Origin: Kitasatospora sp. DSM 101779
Lineage (GTDB): Bacteria > Actinomycetota > Actinomycetes > Streptomycetales > Streptomycetaceae
NCBI RefSeq assembly: GCF_025655475.1
Contig: NZ_JAHTIK010000001.1
Coordinates: forward strand, 3,418,868-3,451,361
Direction: 5' to 3'
Length of the DNA: 32,494 nt
How positions within the stretch are numbered: the first letter of the stretch is position 1; each line of letters starts with the position of its first letter. This document shows positions 7,987 through 16,567 of this stretch, piece by piece. Under the pieces are notes generated by a model. It worked only from the letters and a program-made list of their open reading frames with translations, had not been told where the DNA came from and ran no database searches. Both the position numbers and the translations under genes were made by a program.

Positions 7987-8048
7987 CGGCCGCACCCCTG
8001 GCCGCAACCGCATCCCCACCTCACGTACCGCACCGAGGAGCCCAGTCC

Positions 8049-9119
8049 ATGACCACCCAGGCCAAGCCCGAGGAGGCGGCCGCCGGCGGCGGCAGCAGCA
8101 CCGCCTTCCTCTCAGTCCGCGACCTCTCGGTCCGCTTCAGCACCGAGGACGGCGTGGTCCGGGCCGTGGACAACCTCTCGTTCGACGTGGAGCCGGGCAC
8201 CACGCTCGGCATCGTCGGTGAGTCCGGGTCCGGCAAGTCCGTCACCAACCTGGCGATCCTCGGCCTCCACAACCCGGAGAAGACCGACATCACCGGCTCG
8301 ATCAAGCTGGCCGGCCAGGAGCTGGTGGGCGCGTCCACCAAGGAGCTGGAGAAGCTCCGCGGCAAGACCATGTCGATGATCTTCCAGGACCCGCTCACCG
8401 CCCTGTCGCCGTTCCACACGATCGGCAAGCAGATCGGCGAGACCTTCCGCAAGCACACCGGCGCCTCCAAGAAGGAGGCCCGGGACCGGGCGATCGAGAT
8501 GCTGACCAAGGTCGGCATCCCGCAGCCGAACGTGCGCGTGGACGACTATCCGCACCAGTTCTCCGGCGGCATGCGCCAGCGCGCGATGATCGCGATGTCG
8601 CTGGTCTGCAACCCCAAGCTGGTCATCGCGGACGAGCCGACCACCGCGCTGGACGTCACCGTGCAGGCGCAGATCCTCGACCTGCTGAAGGACCTGCAGC
8701 AGGAGATGGGCACCGCCATCATCCTGATCACCCACGACCTCGGCGTGGTCGCCAACACCGCGCAGAAGATCATGGTGATGTACGCGGGCCGCGCGGTGGA
8801 GCGGGGCACGGTGCGCGAGGTGCTCAAGACCCCGCAGCACCCCTACACCTGGGGTCTGCTCTCCTCCATGCCGAACCTCTCCGGCCCGGTCGACGTTCCG
8901 CTGCGGCCGGTCCGCGGCACCCCGCCGAGCCTGATCAACCTGCCGTCCGGCTGCCCGTTCAACCCCCGCTGCGACTTCCGCGAGAAGGTCGTCGGCGGCG
9001 GCTGCACCAGCGAGCGCCCGGCCCTCCTCCCGGAGGCCGGTCACGCGACGGCCTGCCACCTGACGGCGGCCCAGAAGCAGGACATCTTCATCGATCAGAT
9101 CCAGCCGCGGCTCGGCTGA
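8049..9119 (+). CDS. Peptide ABC transporter ATPase, D type (operon 1)
   Basis: A cytoplasmic nucleotide-binding subunit, 356 aa. The ATG at 8049 has GAGGAG 8 nt upstream. Walker A GESGSGKS is at residues 57-64, Q-loop FQDPLTALS about 112-120, the signature motif FSGGMRQR 171-178, Walker B LVIADE 191-196 and the switch His at 229. The C-terminal oligopeptide-type (oligo_HPY) domain carries Cys302, Cys308, Cys319 and Cys336. This four-Cys set matches the pattern that holds a [4Fe-4S] cluster in studied DppD/DppF proteins. The Cys308-Cys319 spacing (ten intervening residues) is wider than the six seen in the other five ATPases of this window. It pairs with the F ATPase 19 bp downstream. Confidence 0.93.
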   Translation: MTTQAKPEEAAAGGGSSTAFLSVRDLSVRFSTEDGVVRAVDNLSFDVEPGTTLGIVGESGSGKSVTNLAILGLHNPEKTDITGSIKLAGQELVGASTKELEKLRGKTMSMIFQDPLTALSPFHTIGKQIGETFRKHTGASKKEARDRAIEMLTKVGIPQPNVRVDDYPHQFSGGMRQRAMIAMSLVCNPKLVIADEPTTALDVTVQAQILDLLKDLQQEMGTAIILITHDLGVVANTAQKIMVMYAGRAVERGTVREVLKTPQHPYTWGLLSSMPNLSGPVDVPLRPVRGTPPSLINLPSGCPFNPRCDFREKVVGGGCTSERPALLPEAGHATACHLTAAQKQDIFIDQIQPRLG

Positions 9120-9138
9120 CAGGACGGGCAGAGACACC

Positions 9139-10224
9139 ATGAGCAACGAGCTGACCCTCGACAAGTCCGCACAGGGCACCCCGGCCGCCGGCGACCCGCT
9201 GCTGACCATCTCCGGCCTGCAGAAGCACTTCCCGGTGATGGACGGCTTCCTGTTCAAGCGCAAGGTGGGCGCCGTCCACGCGGTCGACGGGATCGACCTG
9301 ACCGTGCACGCCGGTGAGTCGGTGGGCCTGGTCGGCGAGTCCGGCTGCGGCAAGTCGACCACCGGCCGGCTGGTCACCCGCCTGCTGGAGCCCACCGCCG
9401 GTTCGATCTCCTACGCGGGCCGCGACATCACGCACGCCTCGCGCAAGGAGCTCGCGCCGATCCGGTCCGAGATCCAGATGATCTTCCAGGACCCGTACTC
9501 CTCGCTGAACCCGCGGCACACCGTCGGTTCGATCATCTCCGCGCCGATGGAGATCAACGGGATCAACCCGCCCGGCGGCGTCCAGCGGCGCGTCCAGGAG
9601 CTGCTGGAGACGGTCGGCCTCAACCCGGAGCACTACAACCGCTTCCCGCACGAGTTCTCCGGCGGCCAGCGGCAGCGCATCGGCGTCGCCCGCGCGCTGT
9701 CGCTGAACCCGAAGCTGATCGTGGCCGACGAGCCGGTCTCCGCACTGGACGTCTCCATCCAGGCCCAGGTCGTCAACCTGCTGCAGCAGCTGCAGAAGGA
9801 CCTCGGCATCGCCTTCCTGTTCATCGCCCACGACCTCGCCGTCGTGCGGCACTTCTCGCAGCGCGTCGCGGTGATGTACCTCGGCAAGATCGTGGAGATC
9901 GCCGACCGCCAGTCGCTGTACGAGGCGCCGCGGCACCCGTACACGCACGCCCTGCTCTCCGCCGTGCCGGAGCCGGACCCGGACGACGCCCGCGAGCGGA
10001 TCCGCCTGGTCGGCGACGTCCCGTCGCCGATCAACCCGCCGTCGGGCTGCCGCTTCCGCACCCGGTGCTGGAAGGCGCAGGACAAGTGCGCGACCGAGGA
10101 GCCGCCGCTGGTGCAGCTCTCCGGCAGCCGCGAGGGCCACCTGACGGCCTGCCACTTCCCCGAGGAGGGCACCACCCTCGCCGCCGACGTTCCGGCGCAG
10201 CGGGAGACGGCCGAGGAGCTCTGA
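9139..10224 (+). CDS. Peptide ABC transporter ATPase, F type (operon 1)
   Basis: The second nucleotide-binding subunit of operon 1, 361 aa, from the ATG at 9139. Walker A GESGCGKS is at residues 66-73, the signature FSGGQRQR 173-180, Walker B LIVADE 193-198 and the switch His at 231. The segment FKRKVGAVHAVDGID near residue 40 is the F-type insertion between the first strands. The C-terminal domain has Cys304, Cys310, Cys317 and Cys338 ([15 protein letters not shown], then TAC), the putative iron-sulfur ligands. It is the last gene of operon 1, followed 22 bp later by a 19-bp hairpin shared with the convergent operon 2. It is clearly more distant from the F ATPases of operons 2 and 3 than those are from each other. 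Confidence 0.93.
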   Translation: MSNELTLDKSAQGTPAAGDPLLTISGLQKHFPVMDGFLFKRKVGAVHAVDGIDLTVHAGESVGLVGESGCGKSTTGRLVTRLLEPTAGSISYAGRDITHASRKELAPIRSEIQMIFQDPYSSLNPRHTVGSIISAPMEINGINPPGGVQRRVQELLETVGLNPEHYNRFPHEFSGGQRQRIGVARALSLNPKLIVADEPVSALDVSIQAQVVNLLQQLQKDLGIAFLFIAHDLAVVRHFSQRVAVMYLGKIVEIADRQSLYEAPRHPYTHALLSAVPEPDPDDARERIRLVGDVPSPINPPSGCRFRTRCWKAQDKCATEEPPLVQLSGSREGHLTACHFPEEGTTLAADVPAQRETAEEL

Positions 10225-10246
10225 CGGCGCACCGCCGCGGACGTAC

Positions 10247-10288
10247 GGCGAAGGGCCCCCTCCACTCCGGTGGAGGGGGCCCTTCGCC
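10247..10288. terminator. Bidirectional terminator between convergent operons 1 and 2
   Basis: A perfect 19-bp stem (10247-10265 with 10270-10288) closes on a TCCG tetraloop. It lies 22 bp after the stop of operon 1 and 4 bp after the stop of operon 2 (minus strand), so one structure can end transcription from both sides. Pairing AAGGGCC with GGCCCTT gives modest A/T content at the base. Confidence 0.85.
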
Positions 10289-10292
10289 CTTG

Positions 10293-11672
10293 CTACGCCG
10301 GCGGGGGCGGGCCGTTCTGCCCGGTGCCCTCGGTGCCGGTGCCGGGTTCCGTGGGGCCCTGTCCGGTGCCCTCGGTGCCGGTGCCGGGTTCCGTCGGGCG
10401 CTGTCCGGTGCCCTCGGTGCCGGTGCCGGGTTCCGTCGGGCCCTGTCCGGTGCCCTCGGTGCCGGTGCCGGGTTCCGTCGGGCCCTGTCCGGTGTCGCGC
10501 TCCGCCGCACCCCGCTCGAACTCGCGCTCCGCCGCACCCCGCTCGATGCCGCGCTCCGCCGCGCTCTGCTCGACGCCGCGCTCCGCCGCGCTCTGCTCGA
10601 TGTCGCGCTCCGCCGCGAAGTGACAAGCGGACTCGTGCGCGGCCCATCCCTCCAGCCACGGGCGGACGACGAGCAGGGGGACCTCGACGGCACACTTCTC
10701 CTGCGCCTTCCAGCAGCGGGTGCGGAAGCGGCAGCCGGACGGCGGGTTCGCCGGCGAGGGCACGTCGCCGGTCAGCACGATCCGGTCCCGCTCCTCGCGG
10801 GCGGCCGGGTCCGGGACCGGCACGGCGGAGAGCAGCGCCTGGGTGTACGGGTGGATGGCGTGCTCGTAGATCTCCTCGTCGGAGCCGATCTCGACCATCC
10901 GGCCGAGGTACATCACGCCGACCCGGTCGGAGATGTGCCGGACGATCGAGAGGTCGTGCGCGATGAACATGTACGACAGGCTGAACTCGTTCTGCAGCTT
11001 CTCCAGCAGGTTGATCACCTGGGCCTGGACGGAGACGTCGAGGGCGGAGACCGGCTCGTCGCAGATGATCACCTCGGGCTTGAGCGCGAGGCCGCGGGCG
11101 ATGCCGATGCGCTGGCGCTGGCCGCCGGAGAACTGGTGCGGGTACCGGTTGATGTACTCCGGGTTGAGGCCGACCACGTCCAGCAGGTCCTGCACGGCCT
11201 TGCGCCGGTCGCCCTTGGGCGCCACCTCGGGGTGGATCTCGAAGGGCTCGCCGATGATGTCGCCGACCGTCATCCGCGGGTTCAGCGAGGTGTACGGGTC
11301 CTGGAACACCATCTGGATGTTGCGGCGGACGTGCTTGAGCGCCGTGCCCTTGAGGTGGGAGATCTCCTCGCCCTTGAACCGGACGGAGCCGCTGGTGGCG
11401 GGCTCCAGGTTCATCAGCACCTTGGCGAGCGTCGACTTGCCGCAGCCGGACTCGCCGACGATGCCGAGGGTCTCACCCTGCATCAGGTCGAAGGAGACGC
11501 CGTCGACGGCCTTCACCGCGCCGACCTGCTTCTTGATGATGATGCCCTGGGTCAGCGGGAAGTACTTGACCAGGTCCCTCACCTGCAGGATCGGCTCGCC
11601 GCGGGGCACCTCCCGGGCGAACGCGGCGTCCTCGGGCACGGCGTCCACCGTTCCCGCCCCGTCAGACGTCAT
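10293..11672 (-). CDS. Peptide ABC transporter ATPase, F type, with repeat-built C-terminal tail (operon 2)
   Basis: A 459-aa nucleotide-binding subunit, the last gene of operon 2. GGAGA lies about 6 nt before the ATG at 11672, and the start overlaps the end of the D ATPase gene by 11 nt. Walker A GESGCGKS is at residues 73-80, with FSGGQRQR, a Walker B VIICDE and a switch region FIAHDLS following. The iron-sulfur-type Cys set is present ([15 protein letters not shown], later SACHF). Where the operon 3 paralog stops (340 aa, ending HFAAVREPLAAAS), this protein continues for about 107 residues: five 9-residue units ([13 protein letters not shown]) and then four 14-residue units ([18 protein letters not shown]), ending GPPPPA. 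The first part is Glu/Arg-rich and may be helical; the second should be disordered. The ATPase call is firm; the tail's role is unknown. Confidence 0.92.
   Translation of the reverse strand: MTSDGAGTVDAVPEDAAFAREVPRGEPILQVRDLVKYFPLTQGIIIKKQVGAVKAVDGVSFDLMQGETLGIVGESGCGKSTLAKVLMNLEPATSGSVRFKGEEISHLKGTALKHVRRNIQMVFQDPYTSLNPRMTVGDIIGEPFEIHPEVAPKGDRRKAVQDLLDVVGLNPEYINRYPHQFSGGQRQRIGIARGLALKPEVIICDEPVSALDVSVQAQVINLLEKLQNEFSLSYMFIAHDLSIVRHISDRVGVMYLGRMVEIGSDEEIYEHAIHPYTQALLSAVPVPDPAAREERDRIVLTGDVPSPANPPSGCRFRTRCWKAQEKCAVEVPLLVVRPWLEGWAAHESACHFAAERDIEQSAAERGVEQSAAERGIERGAAEREFERGAAERDTGQGPTEPGTGTEGTGQGPTEPGTGTEGTGQRPTEPGTGTEGTGQGPTEPGTGTEGTGQNGPPPPA
10321..10488 (-). repeat. Four 42-bp tandem repeats inside the F ATPase gene
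   Basis: Units begin at 10321, 10363, 10405 and 10447 and differ at only a few bases (GTGGGG against GTCGGG, GGGCGC against GGGCCC). In the coding (minus) frame each gives 14 residues, [13 protein letters not shown] plus G, R or N. The array lies directly against a second 27-bp array. Confidence 0.9.
10489..10620 (-). repeat. 27-bp degenerate tandem repeats inside the F ATPase gene
   Basis: About five units centred on GCGCTCCGCCGC recur every 27 bp (near 10493, 10520, 10547, 10574 and 10601). In the coding frame each gives nine residues: [45 protein letters not shown]. The repeats start from the sequence HFAA that ends the ordinary domain, so they probably grew from the original C-terminus by slippage. 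Confidence 0.85.
11001..11331. repeat. Near-identical ATPase segment, copy in operon 2 (partner 16988-17318)
   Basis: These 331 bp match 16988-17318 with three differences, all C/T and silent. Similarity falls sharply on both sides. The segment codes the region from just after the Q-loop to past Walker B in the F ATPases. Confidence 0.9.
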
Positions 11673-12741
11673 GGAGGGTCTCCTTCCAGAAGAAGCACGC
11701 GCTGCCCCGCCCCGGCAGGGGCGCGCCGTCGTCGCCGGTGACCTCGAACAGCTCGGGCTCCTCCCGCCGGCAGATGTCCTGGGCCCGCGGGCAGCGCGGG
11801 TTGAAGGCGCAGCCCGGGGGGATCCGCAGCAGGTTGGGCGGCAGGCCCTTGATGGCGTACAGCTCCTGGCCCTTCTGGTCCAGTCGCGGGATGGAGTCGA
11901 GCAGGCCGCGGCTGTACGGGTGGGCGGGGTTCTTGTACAGCTCGTGGACGGGGGCGGTCTCGACGATCCGGCCGGCGTACATCACGGCGATCTTGTCGGC
12001 CACGTCGGCGACCACGCCGAGGTCGTGGGTGATCAGGATCAGACCCATGTTGTACTCGGCCTGCAGCTCCGCGAGCAGGTCCATCACCTGCGCCTGGACG
12101 GTGACGTCCAGGGCGGTGGTCGGCTCGTCCGCGATGATCAGGTCCGGTTCCAGGGCCAGCGCCATGGCGATCATGATGCGCTGGCGCATGCCGCCGGAGA
12201 ACTGGTGCGGATAGTCGTTGACGCGTTCCTTGGCGGCCGGGATCCGGACGCGGTCCATCAGCTCGACGGCCTTGGCCTTGGCCTCCTTGCGGGAGACCCC
12301 GCGGTGCACCCGGTACATCTCGCCGAGCTGCATGCCGACCGAGTGCACGGGGTTCAGGGCGGACAGCGCGTCCTGGAAGATCATGGCCATCTGCTCGCCG
12401 CGGATCTTCCGGCGCTCCTCGTTGCCGAGCTTGAGCAGGTCGCGGCCCTTGAAGACGATCTCGCCGCCGGTGACGTAGCCGGGCGGGCTGTCCAGGATGC
12501 CCATGATCGCCTGGGCGGTGACGGACTTGCCGGAGCCGGACTCGCCCAGGACGGCGAGGGTCTCACCGGCGGCGACCGAGTAGTTCACGCCGTTGACGGC
12601 CTTGGCGACGCCGTCGCGGGTGCGGAACTCGACCTGCAGGCCGCGCACGTCGAGCAGGTCGTCGCCGGGCGCACCGCCACCGGACGCCCGGGAGTCGATC
12701 AGGATGGCGCCGGCGTCGTCGTCGCTGTTGCCGCTGTTCAT
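11662..12741 (-). CDS. Peptide ABC transporter ATPase, D type (operon 2)
   Basis: A cytoplasmic ATPase subunit, 359 aa, from the ATG at 12741. Its first ~28 residues ([20 protein letters not shown] onward) are a polar leader not shared with its operon 3 paralog. Walker A GESGSGKS is at residues 66-73; FSGGMRQR, Walker B LIIADE and LITHDLG follow. The C-terminal domain has the Cys pattern [15 protein letters not shown] and a later SAC. It lies 18 bp downstream of the C permease and overlaps the F ATPase by 11 nt. DNA runs 11957-12144 and 12515-12621 are almost or fully identical to the paralog at 17583-18632, while the regions between differ more, which suggests gene conversion. Confidence 0.93.
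   Translation of the reverse strand: MNSGNSDDDAGAILIDSRASGGGAPGDDLLDVRGLQVEFRTRDGVAKAVNGVNYSVAAGETLAVLGESGSGKSVTAQAIMGILDSPPGYVTGGEIVFKGRDLLKLGNEERRKIRGEQMAMIFQDALSALNPVHSVGMQLGEMYRVHRGVSRKEAKAKAVELMDRVRIPAAKERVNDYPHQFSGGMRQRIMIAMALALEPDLIIADEPTTALDVTVQAQVMDLLAELQAEYNMGLILITHDLGVVADVADKIAVMYAGRIVETAPVHELYKNPAHPYSRGLLDSIPRLDQKGQELYAIKGLPPNLLRIPPGCAFNPRCPRAQDICRREEPELFEVTGDDGAPLPGRGSACFFWKETLHDV
12515..12621. repeat. Identical 107-bp ATPase segment (partner 18433-18539)
   Basis: All 107 bases match 18433-18539. It codes the N-terminal part of the D ATPase up to and through Walker A. Flanking bases diverge at once. Confidence 0.9.
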
Positions 12742-12759
12742 GGTTGGTGGGGGCCCCTC

Positions 12760-13788
12760 TCAGCGCAGCTTCGGGTCGAGTGCGTCGCGGACGGCGTCGC
12801 CGAGCATGATGAACGCCAGGACGGTGATGCTCAGCGCACCGGCCGGGTAGAGCAGCATGTGCGGGGCGTTGCGGAAGGTCGCCGAGGCCGAGGAGATGTC
12901 GATGCCCCAGGAGACGGTCGGCGGCTTGAGACCGACGCCGAGGAAGCTCAGGGTGGCCTCCAGGGCGATGTAGGTGCCGAGCGCGATGGTGGCCACCACG
13001 ATGATCGGGGCGACCGCGTTGGGCAGGATGTGCCGGAGCATCAGCCGTGAGTTGCTCGCGCCGAGGGCCCGGGCCGCGGTGACGTAGTCCTGCTGTTTCG
13101 CCGTGATCACGGCGCCTCGGCCGATGCGGGCGATCTGCGGCCAGCCGAGCACCACGATGAAGGCGACCACGATCCAGATCGACCGGCTCGGGATGACCGA
13201 GAGGAAGACCAGGCCGCCGAGCAGGATCGGGATGCCGAAGAAGATGTCGGCGACCCGGGAGATGACCGAGTCGGACCAGCCGCCGAGGAAGCCGGCCAGG
13301 CCGCCGAGCGTGGTGCCGACCAGGGCGGCGCCGACGGTCGCGCAGACACCGACGGTGATGGAGGCGCGGGCACCGTACACGGTGCGGGCGTAGACGTCGC
13401 AGCCCTGCCCGTCGAAGCCGAAGGGGTGGCCGGACTCGGAGCCCTGCTGGGCCTTCGAGAGGTCGCACTTCAGCGGGTCGGTGGAGGTGAACAGCCCGGG
13501 CCAGATCGCCATCACCACCAGGAAGATGATGAGCAGTCCGGAGATGATGAAGATCGGGTTGCGGCGCAGGTCCCGCCAGGCGTCCTGCCAGAGGCTGCGT
13601 GGCTTGACGCGGTCGTCGGCTGCGGCGACCTCGGGCTCGTCGTCGAGGCGTTCGTTCTTGATTAAAGTCTGCGCTTCCATGGTGCCGAGGTCGAAGGTCC
13701 GGCTCTCGACGGCACTCTGGATCTCTTCTTCCTCGGTGCCAGCGTCCGCGAGCGGGTCCGCCTTGTTGTACTTCTCCTGGTCAGGCAT
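12760..13788 (-). CDS. Peptide ABC transporter permease, C type, with a TTA codon (operon 2)
   Basis: A membrane subunit of 342 aa. Its ATG at 13788 overlaps the stop of the B permease by 8 nt (ATGCCTGA), so translation is probably coupled. The N-terminus is a 70-residue acidic, charged extension before helix 1 (NPIFIISGLLIIFLVVMAIW), longer than in the operon 3 paralog. The external loop has Cys in KCDLSK and GQGCDVYA. The EAA loop is DYVTAARALGASNSRLMLRH followed by ILPN. The C-terminus MLGDAVRDALDPKLR is canonical. Leu42 is coded by TTA (13665-13663), the codon read by the bldA tRNA in streptomycetes; it is the only in-frame TTA I found in the called genes. Translation of this permease, and so the whole importer, may depend on bldA. 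Confidence 0.92.
   Translation of the reverse strand: MPDQEKYNKADPLADAGTEEEEIQSAVESRTFDLGTMEAQTLIKNERLDDEPEVAAADDRVKPRSLWQDAWRDLRRNPIFIISGLLIIFLVVMAIWPGLFTSTDPLKCDLSKAQQGSESGHPFGFDGQGCDVYARTVYGARASITVGVCATVGAALVGTTLGGLAGFLGGWSDSVISRVADIFFGIPILLGGLVFLSVIPSRSIWIVVAFIVVLGWPQIARIGRGAVITAKQQDYVTAARALGASNSRLMLRHILPNAVAPIIVVATIALGTYIALEATLSFLGVGLKPPTVSWGIDISSASATFRNAPHMLLYPAGALSITVLAFIMLGDAVRDALDPKLR
13663..13665 (-). other. TTA (bldA-type) leucine codon in the C permease
   Basis: The minus-strand codons read ACT-TTA-ATC for Thr41-Leu42-Ile43. TTA is very rare in streptomycete genes and concentrates in developmental and secondary-metabolism functions. It lies in the N-terminal extension, in the locally A/T-rich run CAGACTTTAATCAAG. 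Confidence 0.85.
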
Positions 13789-14704
13789 AACGGATCCTCG
13801 GGTCCAGGACCGCGTAGAGCAGGTCGACGAGCAGGTTGGCCGCCAGGTAGATGATGATCAGGATGGTCACGAAGCCGACGACCGTGGCCGTGTTCTGGCG
13901 GACGATGCCCTGGTAGAGGTAGAAGCCGACGCCGTGGATGTTGAAGATCCGCTCGGTGACCAGCGCGCCGCCCATGAGCGCGCCGAGGTCGGCACCGAGG
14001 AAGGTGACGACCGGGATCAGCGAGTTCCGCAGCAGGTGGTTGAGCACGACCCGGCGGCGTGGCAGGCCCTTGGCGACCGCGGTCCGCACGAAGTCCGCCC
14101 GGGAGTTCTCGGCGACGGTGGTGCGGGTGAGGCGGGCGACGTAGGCGAGCGAGACCGAGGCGAGCACGATGCCCGGCAGCAGCAGCGATTCGAGGGTGAG
14201 GTCCTCGCCGGCCGTGGCGGGCAGGATGCCCCACTGGACGCCGACCAGGTACTGGAGCACGTAGCCGGTGACGAAGGTGGGGATGGAGATCACGATCAGG
14301 GTGAAGATCAGCACCGTGTTGTCCGACCAGCCGCCGCGGCGCAGGCCGCTGATGAGGCCGAATCCGACACCGAAGATCACCTCGATGGTGAAGGCCACCG
14401 CGGTCAGCTTGATCGTCGCCGGGTAGGCGGTGGCGAGCAGCGAGGTGACCGACTGGCCGTTGAAGGTGGTGCCGAAGTCCCAGCGGAACAGGTTCCCCAT
14501 GTAGATCAGGTACTGGAGCCACAGTGGCTCGTCCAGGTTGTACTGCTTGCGGATCTGCGCGGCGACGACCGGGTCGGGGGCCCGGTCGCCGAACAGTGCG
14601 TTCACGGGGTCGCCGAGCGCGTGGACCATCACGAAGATGAGGAAGGTGCTCCCGAGGAAGACCGGGATCATCTGGAGCAGGCGTCGGATGACGTAGCGTC
14701 CCAT
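13781..14704 (-). CDS. Peptide ABC transporter permease, B type (operon 2)
   Basis: A membrane subunit of 307 aa. The ATG at 14704 has GGAGG 5 nt upstream. The opening MGRYVIRRLLQMIPVFLGST is the classical DppB/OppB start. The first external loop contains FGDRAPDPVVAAQIRKQYNL, where the partner transporter shows WGDKAPDPAQVAAFKHEMGL. The core has several helices with the docking loop DFVRTAVAKGLPRRRVVLNH and then LLRNSLIPVV. The C-terminus LLYAVLDPRIRYA is canonical. It lies 66 bp after the binding-protein gene, with a short hairpin between, and overlaps the C permease by 8 nt. Confidence 0.93.
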   Translation of the reverse strand: MGRYVIRRLLQMIPVFLGSTFLIFVMVHALGDPVNALFGDRAPDPVVAAQIRKQYNLDEPLWLQYLIYMGNLFRWDFGTTFNGQSVTSLLATAYPATIKLTAVAFTIEVIFGVGFGLISGLRRGGWSDNTVLIFTLIVISIPTFVTGYVLQYLVGVQWGILPATAGEDLTLESLLLPGIVLASVSLAYVARLTRTTVAENSRADFVRTAVAKGLPRRRVVLNHLLRNSLIPVVTFLGADLGALMGGALVTERIFNIHGVGFYLYQGIVRQNTATVVGFVTILIIIYLAANLLVDLLYAVLDPRIRYA

Positions 14705-14736
14705 GCGAACCTCCAGGGGGCCGCCGGAAGGGCGGC

Positions 14737-14758
14737 GCCGGGGCCTTGCGGCCCCGGC
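14737..14758 (-). terminator. Hairpin between binding protein and B permease (operon 2)
   Basis: GCCGGGGCC (14737-14745) pairs with GGCCCCGGC (14750-14758) around a TTGC loop. Its location matches the hairpins in operons 1 and 3. It is shorter than those, so attenuation may be weaker. Confidence 0.5.
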
Positions 14759-14770
14759 AGCCGCTGCCGA

Positions 14771-16414
14771 CTACTTGACGGTGATCTGGTCGTAGACCGG
14801 GACGCTGAACGGGTTGAGCAGGACGTTGGTGACGCGGTCGGACCAGCCGACGGTGCCGTTCTGGTACCAGAGCGGGATCGCGGGCAGGTCGGTGGCGAGC
14901 AGCTTCTCGCCGTCCTGGAACTGGCTGATCGCTCCGGACTTGTCCGGGTTGGCGTTGGCCTGGTTGACCAGGGAGTCGAACTGCGGGTTGCTGTAGCCGG
15001 AGTCGTTCGACGAGGCGCCGGTGGTGTACACGGGCTGCAGGAAGTTCTGGATCAGCGGGTAGTCCATCTGCCAGCCGGTGCGGAACGGCCCGGTCATCTT
15101 CTTGCTGGTGACCTGGTTGCGGAAGTCCGCGAAGGTGCCGATCGGGTTGCCGACGCAGGCGCTGGTGTTGCCGAGCGCGTTGTTGATGCTGTTGCAGACG
15201 GCGTCGACCCACTCCTTGTGCGGGCCGTCGGCGTTGTAGGAGATGGTGAGCTGGCCGCCGGGGATGCCGCCACCCTCCTGGACGAGCTGCTTGGCCATGG
15301 TCGGGTTGTAGGTGCAGGCCTGGCCGCAGATGCCCTCCTTGAAGCCGCCGGCGGCGCCGAGCACCGGGGAGGTCCAGTCGCTGGCGGGCGTGCGGGTGTT
15401 GTTGAACACGACCTTGGTGATGGTGTTCCGGTCGATCGCCATGGCGAGGCCGAGGCGGACCTTCTGCGCGTTGGGTGTGTTCCAGTTCGCCTGGTAGAGC
15501 GGGAAGGAGATGGTCTGGATGATGCCGGCGGGGGTGTTGAGGAAGCGCCCGTTGAGGTCGGTCTCGACGGTCTTCAGCGCGCTGTTCGGCAGGCCGTTGT
15601 CGACGTCGAGGTTGCCGGCCTGGAGGTCGGCGTAGGCGGCGTTGGTGTCGGTGTAGACCTTGAGGTCGATACCGCCGTTCTTGGGCTTGTCCGAGCCTGC
15701 GTAGCCGGTGAACGGCCGCAGCTCCATCTTCGCGCTCTTGGTCCACGAGGAGATCTCGTACGGGCCGTTGCCGATCGGCTTGTTGAGGTAGGCCGCATGG
15801 TCGGAGAAGAAGCTCGCCGGGAGCGGGACGAAGGCCGAGTAGCCGAGCGTCGCGGGCCAGGTGGAGAACTTCTGGGTGAGCGCCACGGTGAAGGTGTTGT
15901 CGTCGACGACCTTCAGGCCGGACAGGGTCTGCGCGGTCGGGTTGCCGGACGCCGGCGCGACCTGGTCGTAGCCCTGGATGTAGGAGAAGAAGCTGCTGTT
16001 CAGCTGCTTGTTGGTGGAGAGGGCGCCGTAGTTCCAGGCGTCCACGTAGGACTTCGCGGTCACCGTGGTGCCGTCGCTGAACTTCCAGCCCGGCTTGAGC
16101 TTGACCGTCCAGTTCTGCTGGTCGTCCGAGGTGATCGACTCGGCGTTGGCGTTGCTCGGTTCACTGGTCTTCGGGTCGTACTGGACCAGGCCGGTGAAGA
16201 TCATGTCAATGACGGCGCCGCCGTTGACCTCGTTGGTGTTCGCCGGCTCGAGCGGGTTCTGCGGGTCGCCCCACCAGGCGGTCACGATGCCGCCGGTGCC
16301 TCCGCTGGCGCCGCTGCTTCCACCTCCGCCCCCGCTGCTGCCGCAGCCGGTGGCCACCAGGACCACGCTCGTCGCGACGACCACGGCCCAGCGCGCTCTG
16401 GTCGCTGCAGGCAT
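14771..16414 (-). CDS. Peptide-binding lipoprotein (operon 2, 547 aa)
   Basis: An SBP_bac_5 receptor anchored outside the membrane. The ATG at 16414 is chosen because AGAGGAGGA lies just upstream; longer in-frame starts lack such a site and would bury the signal peptide. Signal peptide MPAATRARWAVVVATSVVLV, lipobox ATGC, then a Gly/Ser linker. Signatures: PQNPLEPANTNEVNGG at the mature N-terminus, FSDGTTVTAKSYVDAWNYGA, IGNGPYEISSW, MAIDRNTITKVVFNN, and GPHKEWVDAVCNSINN late in the protein. The last block and the PQNPLxPAN opening are shared with the operon 3 receptor, so the two are paralogs with different ligand pockets. First gene of operon 2, preceded by the terminator of operon 3. Confidence 0.93.
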   Translation of the reverse strand: MPAATRARWAVVVATSVVLVATGCGSSGGGGGSSGASGGTGGIVTAWWGDPQNPLEPANTNEVNGGAVIDMIFTGLVQYDPKTSEPSNANAESITSDDQQNWTVKLKPGWKFSDGTTVTAKSYVDAWNYGALSTNKQLNSSFFSYIQGYDQVAPASGNPTAQTLSGLKVVDDNTFTVALTQKFSTWPATLGYSAFVPLPASFFSDHAAYLNKPIGNGPYEISSWTKSAKMELRPFTGYAGSDKPKNGGIDLKVYTDTNAAYADLQAGNLDVDNGLPNSALKTVETDLNGRFLNTPAGIIQTISFPLYQANWNTPNAQKVRLGLAMAIDRNTITKVVFNNTRTPASDWTSPVLGAAGGFKEGICGQACTYNPTMAKQLVQEGGGIPGGQLTISYNADGPHKEWVDAVCNSINNALGNTSACVGNPIGTFADFRNQVTSKKMTGPFRTGWQMDYPLIQNFLQPVYTTGASSNDSGYSNPQFDSLVNQANANPDKSGAISQFQDGEKLLATDLPAIPLWYQNGTVGWSDRVTNVLLNPFSVPVYDQITVK

Positions 16415-16431
16415 GAGGCTTCCTCCTCTGG

Positions 16432-16449
16432 GTGTATGACGCATCACAC
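16432..16449. promoter_or_regulatory. Imperfect palindrome in the leader of operon 2
   Basis: GTGTATG (16432-16438) faces CAT-C-ACAC (16442-16449), an inverted repeat with one extra base in one arm. It lies 18 bp upstream of the ATG at 16414, next to the ribosome site. Operator-like by shape and place only. Confidence 0.3.
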
Positions 16450-16515
16450 CCCATCGAAGGAGCGGGTCACCGGCGGCGCGAGCTGGATACGGCCGGATGG
16501 GTGCCGAAAACCCCA

Positions 16516-16547
16516 CGGGCCCGTGGTGCGCTCGCACCACGGGCCCG
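16516..16547 (-). terminator. Terminator of operon 3, upstream of operon 2
   Basis: CGGGCCCGTGGTGCG (16516-16530) and CGCACCACGGGCCCG (16533-16547) are perfect reverse complements; allowing a four-base loop, the stem is 14 bp. On the minus strand it follows the stop of the F ATPase (16568) by 20 bp and precedes the operon 2 start by about 100 bp. This argues for two separate operons. Confidence 0.8.
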
Positions 16548-16567
16548 CGAAGGGGTCGTCCGACCGG

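Noticed and set aside
10321..10488. Regular repeats resembling a CRISPR array
   Set aside because: The 42-bp units abut with no spacers and continue the ATPase frame, so they are a coding minisatellite.
10065..11741. Plus-strand open frame across the end of operon 1 and the operon 2 F ATPase
   Set aside because: It runs through the terminator hairpin and antisense to Walker motifs; its composition is typical of a shadow frame.
16415..16540. N-terminal extension of the operon 2 binding protein
   Set aside because: It would translate through the operon 3 terminator and place 42 residues before the signal peptide; AGAGGAGGA marks the ATG at 16414.
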